From: an uncultured Collinsella sp.
GTDB lineage: Bacteria > Actinomycetota > Coriobacteriia > Coriobacteriales > Coriobacteriaceae
Length of the DNA: 64,000 bases
Direction: 5' to 3'
Assembly (NCBI GenBank): GCA_959602645.1
Contig: CAUGTZ010000001.1
Span: 62,001-126,000, forward strand
Program-made: the position numbers and the translations under genes
In this document: positions 1 through 9,200 of the stretch, one piece after another
How the letters are laid out: the number at the start of each line of letters is the position of its first letter
How positions within the stretch are numbered: position 1 is the first letter of the stretch
Notes under the pieces: model-generated
Told to the model about the DNA's origin: nothing
Seen by the model: only the letters and a program-made list of their open reading frames with translations
Database searches by the model: none

Positions 1-1
1 G

Positions 2-877
2 GAGCCCCTGCCCATCGACGGACGTCTGCGCAAGGCTGCCCTTCGCATGCCCGACGAGATCGAGGAGGCCAGCGGCTTCACGCTCTTCGGCCGACGCATC
101 AAGTCGCTCATTTACACCACCGATGTCGCGGTCATCCGCAACTCCAACGCCGATGCCGTCTTTGCCGTTTACCCCTTCACGCCGCAGCCCGCCATTACGC
201 AGGCACTGTTGACCGTCGCCGAGTGCCCGGTCTTTGTAGGCGTGGGCGGTGGCACCACCACCGGTAAGCGCTCCGTGCAGATGGCAGCCGTCTCCGAGAT
301 GCAGGGCGCGGCGGGCTGCGTGGTCAACTCCCCCGCTACTGCCGAGATGGTCGAGCACATCACCAACATCGCCGACATCCCCGTCATCGCCACGGTCGTA
401 CGTTGCGACGACGATGCTCACGCAAAGGTGCGCGCCGGCGCCAAGATTCTTAACATCGCCGCTGGCAAAAACACGCCGCAGGTCCTGCGTGAACTGCGCG
501 AGCACTATCCCAACCTGCCGCTCATCGCGCCGGGCGGCAAGACGCCCGAGAGCATCCGCGAGACCATCGCCGCCGGCGCCAACGCCATCATCTGGACGCC
601 GCCTTCGGCACAGCAGCTACAGACCGACATGATGCAGCGTTATCGCAAGATGAAGGAAGACGCCACGCCCGTTATCTCGCGCGACGATGTGCCCATTATC
701 GACCAGGTCGCCGCCGCCGAAGTCAGCCAGGTCGAGAACATGAATCCCGACGTGCCGATTCCCGACGAAGTCATCGAGCGCGTCGCTTCGATCCACGAGC
801 GCGTCGAGGAGCGTCGCGCCAACCGCGGGCTCAAGCCCTCACTGCACGGCTTTTTCTTCCGAGGAAAGAAACGCTAG
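2..877 (+). CDS. TIM-barrel protein of unknown function, 5' end outside window
   Basis: The reading frame is open to the left edge. The residues before the first ATG (position 47) read EPLPIDGRLRKAALR and look coding, so the true start probably lies upstream. The protein has a phosphate-binding TIM-barrel look: the glycine-rich stretch GVGGGTTTG, then ILNIAAGKNTPQV and IAPGGKTPESI, which resemble the beta-strand ends of thiazole-synthase or aldolase-like barrels. The last 80 residues are charged and helical and end in a basic tail. Similar proteins are often named only 'hydrolase'; no catalytic set is recognisable here, so no reaction is assigned. A strong hairpin terminator follows directly. 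Confidence 0.7.
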   Translation, partial: EPLPIDGRLRKAALRMPDEIEEASGFTLFGRRIKSLIYTTDVAVIRNSNADAVFAVYPFTPQPAITQALLTVAECPVFVGVGGGTTTGKRSVQMAAVSEMQGAAGCVVNSPATAEMVEHITNIADIPVIATVVRCDDDAHAKVRAGAKILNIAAGKNTPQVLRELREHYPNLPLIAPGGKTPESIRETIAAGANAIIWTPPSAQQLQTDMMQRYRKMKEDATPVISRDDVPIIDQVAAAEVSQVENMNPDVPIPDEVIERVASIHERVEERRANRGLKPSLHGFFFRGKKR

Positions 878-888
878 CAAAACATCTT

Positions 889-926
889 GGCCCGCCCCAC
901 AAACGTGAGGCGGGCCGTTTTCGTTT
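889..926 (+). terminator. Rho-independent terminator
   Basis: A perfect 8-bp stem GGCCCGCC/GGCGGGCC (889-896 and 909-916) with a 12-base loop is followed by GTTTTCGTTT. It sits 12 bases after the stop of the upstream gene and lies between two convergent genes. Confidence 0.85.
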
Positions 927-957
927 GGGCAATCATGCAGCGATGTGATGGGGCAAA

Positions 958-1848
958 TTAATCCACGCGTTTGTCGCCCATAAAGAAGAGCGCCACCGTG
1001 CCAGGTCCGGTATGCGAGCCAATCAGAGTACCGATGTTATTGATCTCAATCTTGCCTTTAAGCTGAGGAACCTGTTCCTCAATCAGCGCCGCAACTGCCT
1101 CGGCATCCTCGCGGCACGCCGAGTGCGACATGATGCACTTACCCGAATAATCCGCACCGTCTTGCACGTGTGCCATCATGGTCTTAGCCATCTCGGAAAT
1201 CGCGCGCTTCTTAGTGCGAATCTTCTCACGTGGCGACAGCCCACCTTCGCAATCGACCGTCATAAGCGGGCAAATCTTAAGCGCCGTGCCGATGATCGCG
1301 CTCGCAGCCGAAATGCGACCGCCGCGCAGGTAGCTCGACAGATCGGTCGAGAAGAACCAGTGGTGCAGGTTGAGCTTGTGCTCTTCGATCCAGGCAGCCG
1401 TCTCGTCGAGTAAAGCCCCGCTATCGCGCACGTCGGCGGCACATTCCGCCAGCAGGCCAAAGCCCGAAGACGCCGCTAGCGAATCGATGACGCGCACCTT
1501 GCCGCCCTGGGGATAGCGATCCGCGAGCATCTGCGCCGCAACGCAGGCCGATCCATACGTGCCCGAAATACCCGACGACAACGTCAGATGCAGCACATCT
1601 TTACCCTCGGCAACAAACGGCTCCCAAAACTCCTCGTATTCACCCACGCTCACCTGAGACGTCTTGGGCATGGCGCCCGCGGCAATCTGGGCAAAAAACT
1701 CGTCCGGTGAAATCGACTGGTACAGATCGTCCGTATGGACAACACCATCAATCTCGTAATGAAAACACACGACAGGGATATTGCGCGACGCAAAGAACTC
1801 ACGGGTTCGATCGGCGGCAGATTCACAGGTCAGGACAAAATCACTCAT
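958..1848 (-). CDS. DegV family fatty-acid-binding protein
   Basis: This 296-residue protein has the usual DegV length. DegV/FakB proteins bind a fatty acid and, with a FakA kinase, feed exogenous fatty acids into phospholipid synthesis. Visible family signatures are the early KTSQVS segment, SSGISGTYGSA (phosphate/carboxylate loop), the RGGRIS turn and the late HTGPGTVALFF segment. I placed the start at 1848 (MSDFVLT), which has AAGGAG six bases upstream. A longer open frame reaches 2016 but has no family similarity and no ribosome site. It is transcribed divergently from fbp. No fakA is present in the window, so the partner is not shown. Confidence 0.88.
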   Translation of the reverse strand: MSDFVLTCESAADRTREFFASRNIPVVCFHYEIDGVVHTDDLYQSISPDEFFAQIAAGAMPKTSQVSVGEYEEFWEPFVAEGKDVLHLTLSSGISGTYGSACVAAQMLADRYPQGGKVRVIDSLAASSGFGLLAECAADVRDSGALLDETAAWIEEHKLNLHHWFFSTDLSSYLRGGRISAASAIIGTALKICPLMTVDCEGGLSPREKIRTKKRAISEMAKTMMAHVQDGADYSGKCIMSHSACREDAEAVAALIEEQVPQLKGKIEINNIGTLIGSHTGPGTVALFFMGDKRVD

Positions 1849-2167
1849 ATGAGGCTCCTTACTCATTGCTGCGCAAATTATCGCACAGCAAGCGTGAATA
1901 CGGTACAAATGTTCACTATTTACCAATGCGAACCGTTTGTATTGAATATCTTTATCATGAACATCCTCATCCCCGCCATGGGCCAACGTGGGCAAAATCA
2001 CCCGCTTCGTCTCCACTCAACCGCCATATCTACCTCAACTAAATCGATTTAGCAAACCGTTCAGCCGACAATTCAGCCACCGGCGCTAAATCGAAACAAA
2101 GCCGGCGCATACTGATAAACGTTTGACGATGTTTATCAGTTTTACCAACCATATTGGAAGGTGTTTC
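1849..2167. other. Divergent intergenic region, degV/fbp
   Basis: This region of about 320 bases has no supported gene. It is AT-richer than its surroundings and must hold the promoters of both flanking genes. The only strong structure is the inverted repeat listed separately at 2112-2139; no unambiguous -35/-10 pair could be fixed. Confidence 0.6.
2112..2139. promoter_or_regulatory. Putative operator upstream of fbp
   Basis: A perfect 9-bp inverted repeat CTGATAAAC-N10-GTTTATCAG is centred on a TTGACG hexamer and lies 28 bases before the fbp start. Its symmetry and position suggest a repressor site over a promoter. The cognate regulator is not identifiable. Confidence 0.45.
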
Positions 2168-4084
2168 ATGGTCGCATTCGATCGCAATCCGCAAGACTTT
2201 AAGTATCTGCGTCTGCTGTCGAGACAATTTCCCACCGAGCAATCCGCGTTTACCGAGATCATCAATCTCTCGGCCATTCTCAACCTGCCCAAAGGCACCG
2301 AGCATTTTATGAGCGATGTGCATGGCGAGTACGAAGCCTTTATGCACATCCTCAACAACTGCTCGGGCGTTGTGCGCGAGCATGTCGACGAGATCTTTGG
2401 CGACACGCTCTCCTTTGACGAAAAGGGCGAGCTGTGCACGCTCATCTACTATCCGCGCGAGAAGATCGATCTTGTCCGCAGCCGGCGCGAGGACTCACCC
2501 ACCTGGTATAAGACCGTGCTCGACCAGCTCATTGTGGTTGCCCGCTCGCTTTCGAGCCGCTATACCCGCTCCAAGGTGCGCAAGGCCATCCCGCGCGATT
2601 ACGCCTACATCATCGACGAGTTACTACACACGCATCCGGATGAGAACAACTACCGTGTGCGCTATCATGAGCGCATCGTGGAGTCCATCCTAGAGACCGC
2701 CAGCGCCGACGACTTTATCGAGTCGCTCGCCTCACTCATCAAGCGCCTCGCCGTCGACCACCTGCACTTGGTGGGCGATATCTTCGACCGCGGTGGCGGC
2801 GCGGCCAAGATTATGGACCGCCTGCTCACCTATCATTCGCTCGACATTCAGTGGGGCAACCACGACCTGCTGTGGATGGGCGCCGCTGCCGGCGAGCCCG
2901 CCTGCATCGCCACGGTGCTGCGCAACAACCTGCGCTACGACAACTACGAGATCCTGGAGAACGACTACGGCATCTCGCTGCGTGAGCTTGTCGCCTTTGC
3001 CGATGCCACCTACACCGCCGGTGAGTCCATCACCCCGCTGATCAAGGCCGTCAACGTGCTGCTCTTTAAGCTCGAGGGCCAGATTATCCAGCGCCACCCC
3101 GAGTTCGATATGACCGACCGTCTGTTACTCGACAAGATCGATCACGGCACCGGCACGGTCACGCTCGCCGACGGCAGCGTGTGGCCGCTCACGACCAACG
3201 ACTTCCCCACCGTCAACCCGACGGACCCCTATACGCTCACGTCTCAAGAGCAGCACATCATCGACAAGCTCGTGTCCGAGTTTGTCACCGCCGATCACCT
3301 GCATCGCCATATCGATTTCCTCTATTCCCACGGCTCGATGTACAAGGTCGCCAACGGCAACCTGCTCTTCCACGGCTGCGTGCCGCTCAACGAAGACGGC
3401 ACCTTTAGCAGCATGAACTGCCTGGGCACCTGGCACGCCGGCCGCGACTACTTCGACTTTTGCGATTACATTGCGCGCCGCGCCTGGCGCGTCGGCGACC
3501 GCGATGCCCTCGACTGGATGTGGTACCTGTGGATCGGCTTTAACTCACCCGCCAGCGGGCGCGTGGTGCGTACGTTCGAGCGCGCCTACATCGCCGACAA
3601 GAGCACGTGGGTCGAGCCGATGGACCCGTACTACACGCTCACCACGTCTTCGTCCGTTTGCGACGACATCATGCGCGAGTTCAACGTCGCGCCCATGGCG
3701 TGTTCACCGACCGGCCACATCATCAACGGCCATACGCCCGTCAAGACCACCAAGGGCGAGCAGCCCATCCGCGCCAACGGCAAGCTGCTGGTCATCGATG
3801 GCGGCTTCTGCCGCGCTTACCATCCCAAGACGGGTATCGCCGGCTATACGCTCATCTCGAGCTCGCGCGGCTGCCGCCTTAAGTCGCACCAGGCCTTTAC
3901 CACCGTTGCCGAGGCGCTTACCCGCAATATCGATATCGAAAGCGAGACCAATCGCTTTGACGAGGCCGACCGTCGCCGCATGGTAAGCGACACCGATACC
4001 GGCGTCAAGATTCGCAGCCAGATTCAGGACCTGCGCCAGCTGCTCGATGCATATAGAAACGGTGCTATCGAGGAGCGTAGCTAG
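2168..4084 (+). CDS. fbp: Fructose-1,6-bisphosphatase, class III
   Basis: The product is a 638-residue class III FBPase of the Bacillus subtilis Fbp type, which hydrolyses fructose-1,6-bisphosphate in gluconeogenesis. The calcineurin-like metallophosphatase core is visible as GDIFDRGG near residue 205 and WGNHDLLWMGA near residue 230. Later segments typical of the family are GNLLFHGCVPL, NGHTPVK and IDGGFCRAY. I chose ATG 2168 (MVAFDRNPQDF), preceded by GGAAGG, over an in-frame ATG at 2123 that would add residues unlike the family. gtrA follows 78 bases downstream and could be co-transcribed. The inverted repeat at 2112-2139 suggests regulation. Confidence 0.95.
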   Translation: MVAFDRNPQDFKYLRLLSRQFPTEQSAFTEIINLSAILNLPKGTEHFMSDVHGEYEAFMHILNNCSGVVREHVDEIFGDTLSFDEKGELCTLIYYPREKIDLVRSRREDSPTWYKTVLDQLIVVARSLSSRYTRSKVRKAIPRDYAYIIDELLHTHPDENNYRVRYHERIVESILETASADDFIESLASLIKRLAVDHLHLVGDIFDRGGGAAKIMDRLLTYHSLDIQWGNHDLLWMGAAAGEPACIATVLRNNLRYDNYEILENDYGISLRELVAFADATYTAGESITPLIKAVNVLLFKLEGQIIQRHPEFDMTDRLLLDKIDHGTGTVTLADGSVWPLTTNDFPTVNPTDPYTLTSQEQHIIDKLVSEFVTADHLHRHIDFLYSHGSMYKVANGNLLFHGCVPLNEDGTFSSMNCLGTWHAGRDYFDFCDYIARRAWRVGDRDALDWMWYLWIGFNSPASGRVVRTFERAYIADKSTWVEPMDPYYTLTTSSSVCDDIMREFNVAPMACSPTGHIINGHTPVKTTKGEQPIRANGKLLVIDGGFCRAYHPKTGIAGYTLISSSRGCRLKSHQAFTTVAEALTRNIDIESETNRFDEADRRRMVSDTDTGVKIRSQIQDLRQLLDAYRNGAIEERS

Positions 4085-4162
4085 CCCCGCCTGTAGGGAT
4101 TGGCTAAACTTGCTGAGTTTGTCATCCCCACGGCGCCCCGGCGCCACCTTAAGGCAGGTACC

Positions 4163-4558
4163 ATGCAAAAGCTCCTTGCGCAGATCATGAAGTTTGGCGT
4201 CGTCGGCGTCGTTGCCACGGTTATCGACTTTGGCATTATGAATCTGCTCCACTACGGTCTGGGCCTCAACATCCTAATCGCCAACACCAGCGGCTTTATC
4301 ATCTCGCTCATCTTTAACTACCTCGCCAGCATGAAGTACGTGTTTGCGCACAAGGAGGGCATGAGCCGCCGCCGCGAGTTCATCATCTTTGTCGTGCTGT
4401 CCGTTATTGGCCTGGCGCTCAACGACGGCATCGTGCTGGCCCTCAACGCCGGCCTGGGCCTCGAGGCCAATATCGCCAAGATTTGCGCCACCGCGCTCGT
4501 CATGGTCTACAACTTTGTGACCCGAAAGATCTTCCTGGAGGGCGACGAGACCAAGTAG
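4163..4558 (+). CDS. GtrA family membrane protein (copy 1)
   Basis: This 131-residue protein has four predicted membrane helices and the GtrA/DPMS pattern: MKFGVVGVVATVIDF at the N-terminus, NYLASMKYVF after helix two and NFVTRKIFL at the end. GtrA proteins act in polyprenyl-linked sugar export for cell-surface polysaccharide; the substrate here is unknown. ATG 4163 (MQKLLAQ) fits the family start and has AGGCAGG upstream; a longer frame from 4100 adds non-conserved residues. A second GtrA gene follows at 4778, so this is a tandem pair. No glycosyltransferase is adjacent. Confidence 0.85.
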   Translation: MQKLLAQIMKFGVVGVVATVIDFGIMNLLHYGLGLNILIANTSGFIISLIFNYLASMKYVFAHKEGMSRRREFIIFVVLSVIGLALNDGIVLALNAGLGLEANIAKICATALVMVYNFVTRKIFLEGDETK

Positions 4559-4777
4559 CTCGGCCTCCTCGTTGCACTACGGGACCCACGGATGACGCTC
4601 GTCGAGTGCAGCGTTGTTCGTAGGTCTCGCTCGTTTACGGGTAAATTTGCAACGTTTGCGGATTGTCTCTTGCAAATTTGGCGAGTTCGTATAGTTCTTG
4701 CCAAAGACCTTACGTTTCCCATGCAAAAGCTCTAAAGTATCCTCTGCTCGATTCGTCAACGCATTGGATGTGATTAC
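4559..4777. other. Spacer between the two gtrA genes with inverted repeat
   Basis: This 219-base spacer carries a perfect 10-bp inverted repeat, AAATTTGCAA at 4643-4652 and TTGCAAATTT at 4670-4679. Near 4720 it also carries ATGCAAAAGCTCTAA, which repeats the first four codons of gtrA copy 1 and then stops. This may be a relic of the duplication or a coincidence. Confidence 0.4.
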
Positions 4778-5185
4778 GTGCGCAAGGCACTGGCACAACC
4801 TCATACCAAGCAGTTCCTCAAGTTCGCTGTCGTGGGTCTTATCTCCTTTGGCATCGACTGGGGCATGCTCATTGCGCTCGTCGAGCTGTTCCACCTCGAC
4901 TTTTTGATGAGCACCACGGTCTCGTTTACCACGTCCGTCGTGGTCAACTACTGGCTCAGCATGAAGTACGTGTTCGACCACCGCGAGGGCATGAGCCGCA
5001 AGCGCGAGTTTACGATCTTCACCATCCTGTCGGTGATTGGTTTGGGCCTCAACGACCTGTACATGTTTGTGGGCGTCACGTTTTTGAGCATCGGCTACCA
5101 GGCTATGAAGGCCATCGCCACGTTCCTGGTCACCTGGTACAACTACTTTAGCCGCCGCCTTTTCCTCGAGGGCGCGCAGTCGTAG
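4778..5185 (+). CDS. GtrA family membrane protein (copy 2)
   Basis: This 135-residue protein is a paralogue of the gene just upstream, sharing FLKFAVVGL, SMKYVFDHREGMSRKREF and the terminal YFSRRLFLEG segment. Four membrane helices are predicted, as in the GtrA family involved in lipid-linked sugar translocation. The only start that keeps the conserved N-terminus is GTG at 4778; no good Shine-Dalgarno precedes it, and the nearby ATG at 4768 is followed at once by a stop. A perfect-stem terminator closes the unit. The two copies may pair as a heteromer, which is inference. Confidence 0.82.
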   Translation: MRKALAQPHTKQFLKFAVVGLISFGIDWGMLIALVELFHLDFLMSTTVSFTTSVVVNYWLSMKYVFDHREGMSRKREFTIFTILSVIGLGLNDLYMFVGVTFLSIGYQAMKAIATFLVTWYNYFSRRLFLEGAQS

Positions 5186-5211
5186 TTTGTTCGACATTTG
5201 CTTGAATGTAT

Positions 5212-5246
5212 AACCGGTTGGAATTCTCGTTCCAACCGGTTTTTTG
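5212..5246 (+). terminator. Rho-independent terminator
   Basis: A perfect 12-bp stem (AACCGGTTGGAA with its complement, 5212-5223 and 5230-5241) and a 6-base loop run into a T-tract, 26 bases after the second gtrA stop. Confidence 0.92.
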
Positions 5247-5283
5247 TTTACCGAGAGACCCGGTGACCCAGTCCAATTCGCAT

Positions 5284-5322
5284 GAAAAACGGGCGGCCCG
5301 GATGTTTGTCCGAACCGCCCGT
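5284..5322 (-). terminator. Terminator of the DUF4430 operon
   Basis: On the minus strand the stem ACGGGCGG/CCGCCCGT is followed by TTTTTCAT. It lies about 20 bases beyond the stop of the DUF4430 gene ending at 5345, so it closes that operon. Confidence 0.8.
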
Positions 5323-5344
5323 CTGGCGCGCTATGTCGAGGCTT

Positions 5345-6244
5345 CTAGCCTGTTACGTAATACCAGACCACGTTGTCGCCATTGGAGAGAACGTAGTTAC
5401 TGCAGGCCGTCATGGGCGTTGCGCCGTTGACGGAGTACATCCAGCCGCTCGTGCCGCCGTACTGTTTCTCGGCCAAACCACCAATCGCAGAAACATACGT
5501 GCCGTACGATGAGCCGTGTGCGTTGACAGAAAGGCCCAGCGCGCACAGGGCATCGTAAACGGTAGCGCCTTCGTTAAAGGTAAAAGTGCCGCCAGAAGAC
5601 ACAGGATTGCCCACGGCGCTCGATGTGACCGAAACCGTCACCGTTACGTAGTTGGACTCCTGCGAGCCGCCCTGGCCGCCCGAGGGAGCGCTTCCGCCAT
5701 TAGAGCTGGAGGCTCCATCAGACGACTGGCCGCCGCCCGAAGAAGCACCGCCAGACACATTGGAAGTATCGCCGGCTCCCGTATTCTGGGCAGCGGATTT
5801 ATCTCCAGACTTCTTGCCGTCCTGACCATCGGACTTCTTGCTATCCGAGCTTTTATCCGATTCCTTGTTTGAAGACTCGGAATCGTCCTTGGACTTGGAC
5901 CCATCTTTTGCGTCATTCGATGACTTGGAATCCTTAGAACTGGCCTCGCCCGAAGTCGTAGTCGAGCCAGACGCCTTGGTGTCCTTGGTGACAACGCTCT
6001 CCCCCGTCACGGTCCGAATGATCCAGTCGATGGACCAGGCACCGCTTGTGGAAGGATGGACGAAACCCAGCGAGACGACGATCAGAATGGTGCACGCGGC
6101 AGTCAGAACGCCGAGGAGCGCCTTGCGGCGAGGGGCGGACGCCGCCGAAGCGGCGCCCTTTTGCTTTGCATCGTCAAGCTGGATAAACGAGGAATCTGGT
6201 TGCTTGGGGTCAGCGTCCTTGGATTTATTGGACACAGCCCTCAC
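5345..6244 (-). CDS. Membrane-anchored protein with one C-terminal DUF4430 domain
   Basis: The protein is 299 residues from GTG 6244, or 296 from a second GTG at 6235; both fit the GGTGAGGG purine stretch, so the start is unresolved. Order: a short cytoplasmic N-terminus, one membrane helix (about residues 43-62, ALLGVLTAACTILIVVSLGF), a 120-residue Ser/Lys/Asp/Gly-rich wall-spanning linker, then a DUF4430 domain from about residue 200 (VTVTVSV, then GTSGWMYSVNG, then LSNGDNVVWYYVTG at the C-terminus). DUF4430 resembles the C-terminal domain of vertebrate cobalamin carriers. The start abuts the stop of the larger DUF4430 gene upstream, so the two are translationally coupled under one cobalamin riboswitch. 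Ligand binding is inferred. Confidence 0.85.
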   Translation of the reverse strand: MRAVSNKSKDADPKQPDSSFIQLDDAKQKGAASAASAPRRKALLGVLTAACTILIVVSLGFVHPSTSGAWSIDWIIRTVTGESVVTKDTKASGSTTTSGEASSKDSKSSNDAKDGSKSKDDSESSNKESDKSSDSKKSDGQDGKKSGDKSAAQNTGAGDTSNVSGGASSGGGQSSDGASSSNGGSAPSGGQGGSQESNYVTVTVSVTSSAVGNPVSSGGTFTFNEGATVYDALCALGLSVNAHGSSYGTYVSAIGGLAEKQYGGTSGWMYSVNGATPMTACSNYVLSNGDNVVWYYVTG

Positions 6245-9200
6245 CTACCGACGTTTGGTGAACACGAACACACCGACGATGGCGAGACCGATGACGCCGG
6301 CGGCAACGCCAACAATGGCGAGCGGGTTGGTGCCAGTCTCCTGCTCGGAAGCACTAGAGGACTTCTTAGCAGTAGTCGTGGAAGCAGCACCCGTATCGGA
6401 CTTGGAATCGGACTTCTTGTCGGACTTGCTGTCCTTCTTGTCAGACTTCTTCTCGTCCTTCTTATCGGACTTATCGGAGTCCTTCTTGTCGGACTTGTTG
6501 TCCTTGGTCTCGGTCTTGGTCGACACCGTCGTCTTGGTCGTCGGCTTATGACCCGGGGCGATAGCGCCGCCGGCCTGCTGGCCCTTAGAGCCGGAGCCGG
6601 AACCCGTGCCAGTGCCAGCGCCAGCGCCGGAACCGTTGCCAGCGCCACCGTTGCCACCATTAGTGCCAGAACCGCCATTGCCGCCAGGGTTAACGGCATT
6701 CTTGGTCCACTTGGCATACAGTGTCAGATCGGCCGTCACTGGCGTACTGAAGTCATACGCCTGCGTGCAAGCCTCATCGGTATACCAACCACCGAAAGTG
6801 TAGCCATCGCGCGTCGGATCGGCCGGCTTGACCAGCTTGCCGTCGGCCGTAGTCTGGAAGTCGACCTTAGAACCCTCGCCAGTCTCAAACGAGACCTTAA
6901 CGCCACCACTCAGCTTGAAAAGCGTGCCGGAATCGTTGATGTAGTAGAGGTTACCCTTGGCATCGCAGGCAATCGGCGAGTCACAGTAATTGTTGTGTCC
7001 CGCTGCGCTAAACGCACCGGTCGCCTGCGCGTCACCCATCTTGTAGCGATACACGCCACCGCCCGAGGTGTAGCTCACATAGTCGGAAGTCGCACCATAG
7101 TTGACAGTGAAATAAACGTACGCGTCATCCGCCTGGACACTCACGAGCGGTGCGCCCTTGATGCCACCGGCAGGAAGCACGGAGCCATCGGCAGACGAAA
7201 CCAACGTCGTAGCAAAGTCATTATCAAGGTCGACAATCGCCAGCGCCGAACCGCCAGAAACCTCGCCACCGACAATTAGCTTATTGCCATACAGCGTGGG
7301 CATGCAGGCACAACCCGTAAGACCAAGATCGATGACGCGTTCTTCGGAAATGCGCGAAGAGGCCCTTGCGTTTGCGTCCGACAGTGCCAGCACGTGGAGC
7401 TTGCCGTCACGCGAGATCACATAGGCATGCTTGCCGTCTTTGGACAGTACACAGCCGGAGTTGACGATGGCACCAACCGAAACGCTGCCGAGCACATCAC
7501 CCGTCGACTTGCTAAGCATCTCAACGGTACCCGCACTCGTCGGAACCAGAATATAGCCGTCGCCCACTGTAGCGCTCGTCCAGTAGTAGCCCTCATCAGC
7601 ATTAACATGCTGCCAAGAAACAGCGCCGGTCAGTATATTAATACGCGTCAGGTGACCGTTATTGTACGTACTCGTTCCATAGTCGACATCAACGGTGCCA
7701 ACGTAGAGATAGTTGCCATCGACCGTCAGCTGGGAATTTGACTGGGCAGATTTGCTCACAGAGTCAGTGACCCAAACCGTCGTCAGCGTATCGGCCGTCA
7801 GAGCCTGGACCGCACCGCCGTCGAGCGGGACGATGACCAAGCCTTTCGTATAAATCGGACGCGTGGTGTAGCCAATCGCAGTCTGAAGGTTCGACTCGGC
7901 AAGCACCTTGCCCGACTCGGCGTCGATCTTAAGCAAACGCTTGTTCACGGCAAGGTAAACGTTGCCGTTCACGACAATAGGCTCACTCGCATTGGGATAC
8001 GTGGCACCCGAGTAGGCCCTCCAATCGAACGTCCAAGAGCTTGCCAGCGCGCCCGTAGGCGTGGACACGTTCTTGACCACCGCATTGGAATTGCCACTCC
8101 AGTCGGCTTTCCAATCGGTCGGGCGCGAAGCGCTCGGATCGACTACGACTTCATCGGGATTAGGAACGGTGTCGCCAGGGGCGTAAGCCCAGACGATTTT
8201 GTCGCCCGACTTGAGCACGTAATCGCTATCGAGCTGAGGCCCGGGAACGCCGTTGACAAAGAACGACCATGCACCCGACAGCTCGGTGCCATCAAGCGGG
8301 GAGACAAGACTATGAACACCCCAATAACCAAATTGGTCGTACATCTTGGACTCAATGCCAATGGCATCGAAGTAGGCAGCGGAAGCGTCCTTGATCGTCG
8401 CGCCCTCGACAAACACCTGCGTCGAAGGATCGGTCCAGCGCTGCGCCTTCTCATCCTTCTTACCGATGATCTCCATTGAAACGGAAACCTGGCCGGGCAT
8501 GGTTCCATCAAAGCCATAGACCCAGGTAACCTTGTCCCCGGCCTTGAGTGTGTAATTGCCCGCGCCGACATTGGCCGCCTGACCGTTAACGAAGAACTGC
8601 CAGAATTTCCAAGTGTTTTCGTTAACTTTCTCGCTCGAAAGCGTCACGGTCTTGTTGAACGGTGAAGTCAGCGACTCGAGATACCAGCCGTACGTGCCTT
8701 TCCCCGTTTTGGCGCCAATGCCGGCCTTTTTAAAGGCCTGCTCGGAAAGATCAGCAGCGGTCGTGCCCTCTTCCACCAAAGCTGTCGTGGGCTGCGCCCA
8801 TGTCTGCTGAGCGCCCGAGGCGTCCTGGCCGACAACGGTGCAGCTAACGGAAATCTGATTGGCGGGCGCGGGGTCACCGCACTTCGAGTAGCACCAGACG
8901 ACGGAGTCGCCGTCCTTGAGCGTGTAGCCGCCGGCGCCGACCGCGGAGACGCTGCCGTTGACGAACAGCTGCCAGTGCGCGCCGGTCGCCGGGTCGTAGG
9001 CGAGCGTGCGGCCCGCGTCGAAGGGCGACGTGATCGAGTTGAGCGCCCAGCCCCAGGAGCCGTTGGGGTCGTAGTCGGCCTTGAGGCCGGCCTGCCTGAA
9101 GAGCTGCTCGGAGAGGTCGGCCGCGGTCGAGCCCTCCTTCAGAGCGATCTGCTGCGCGGCGGCCCAGGTCTGCTGGGCGCCCTTGGCGTCGGTGCCGACG

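Noticed and set aside
5820..6560. Short Lys/Asp/Ser-rich repeats as a CRISPR or tandem DNA repeat
   Set aside because: They are codon-level low complexity in the linkers of two surface proteins, with no regular unit length or spacers.
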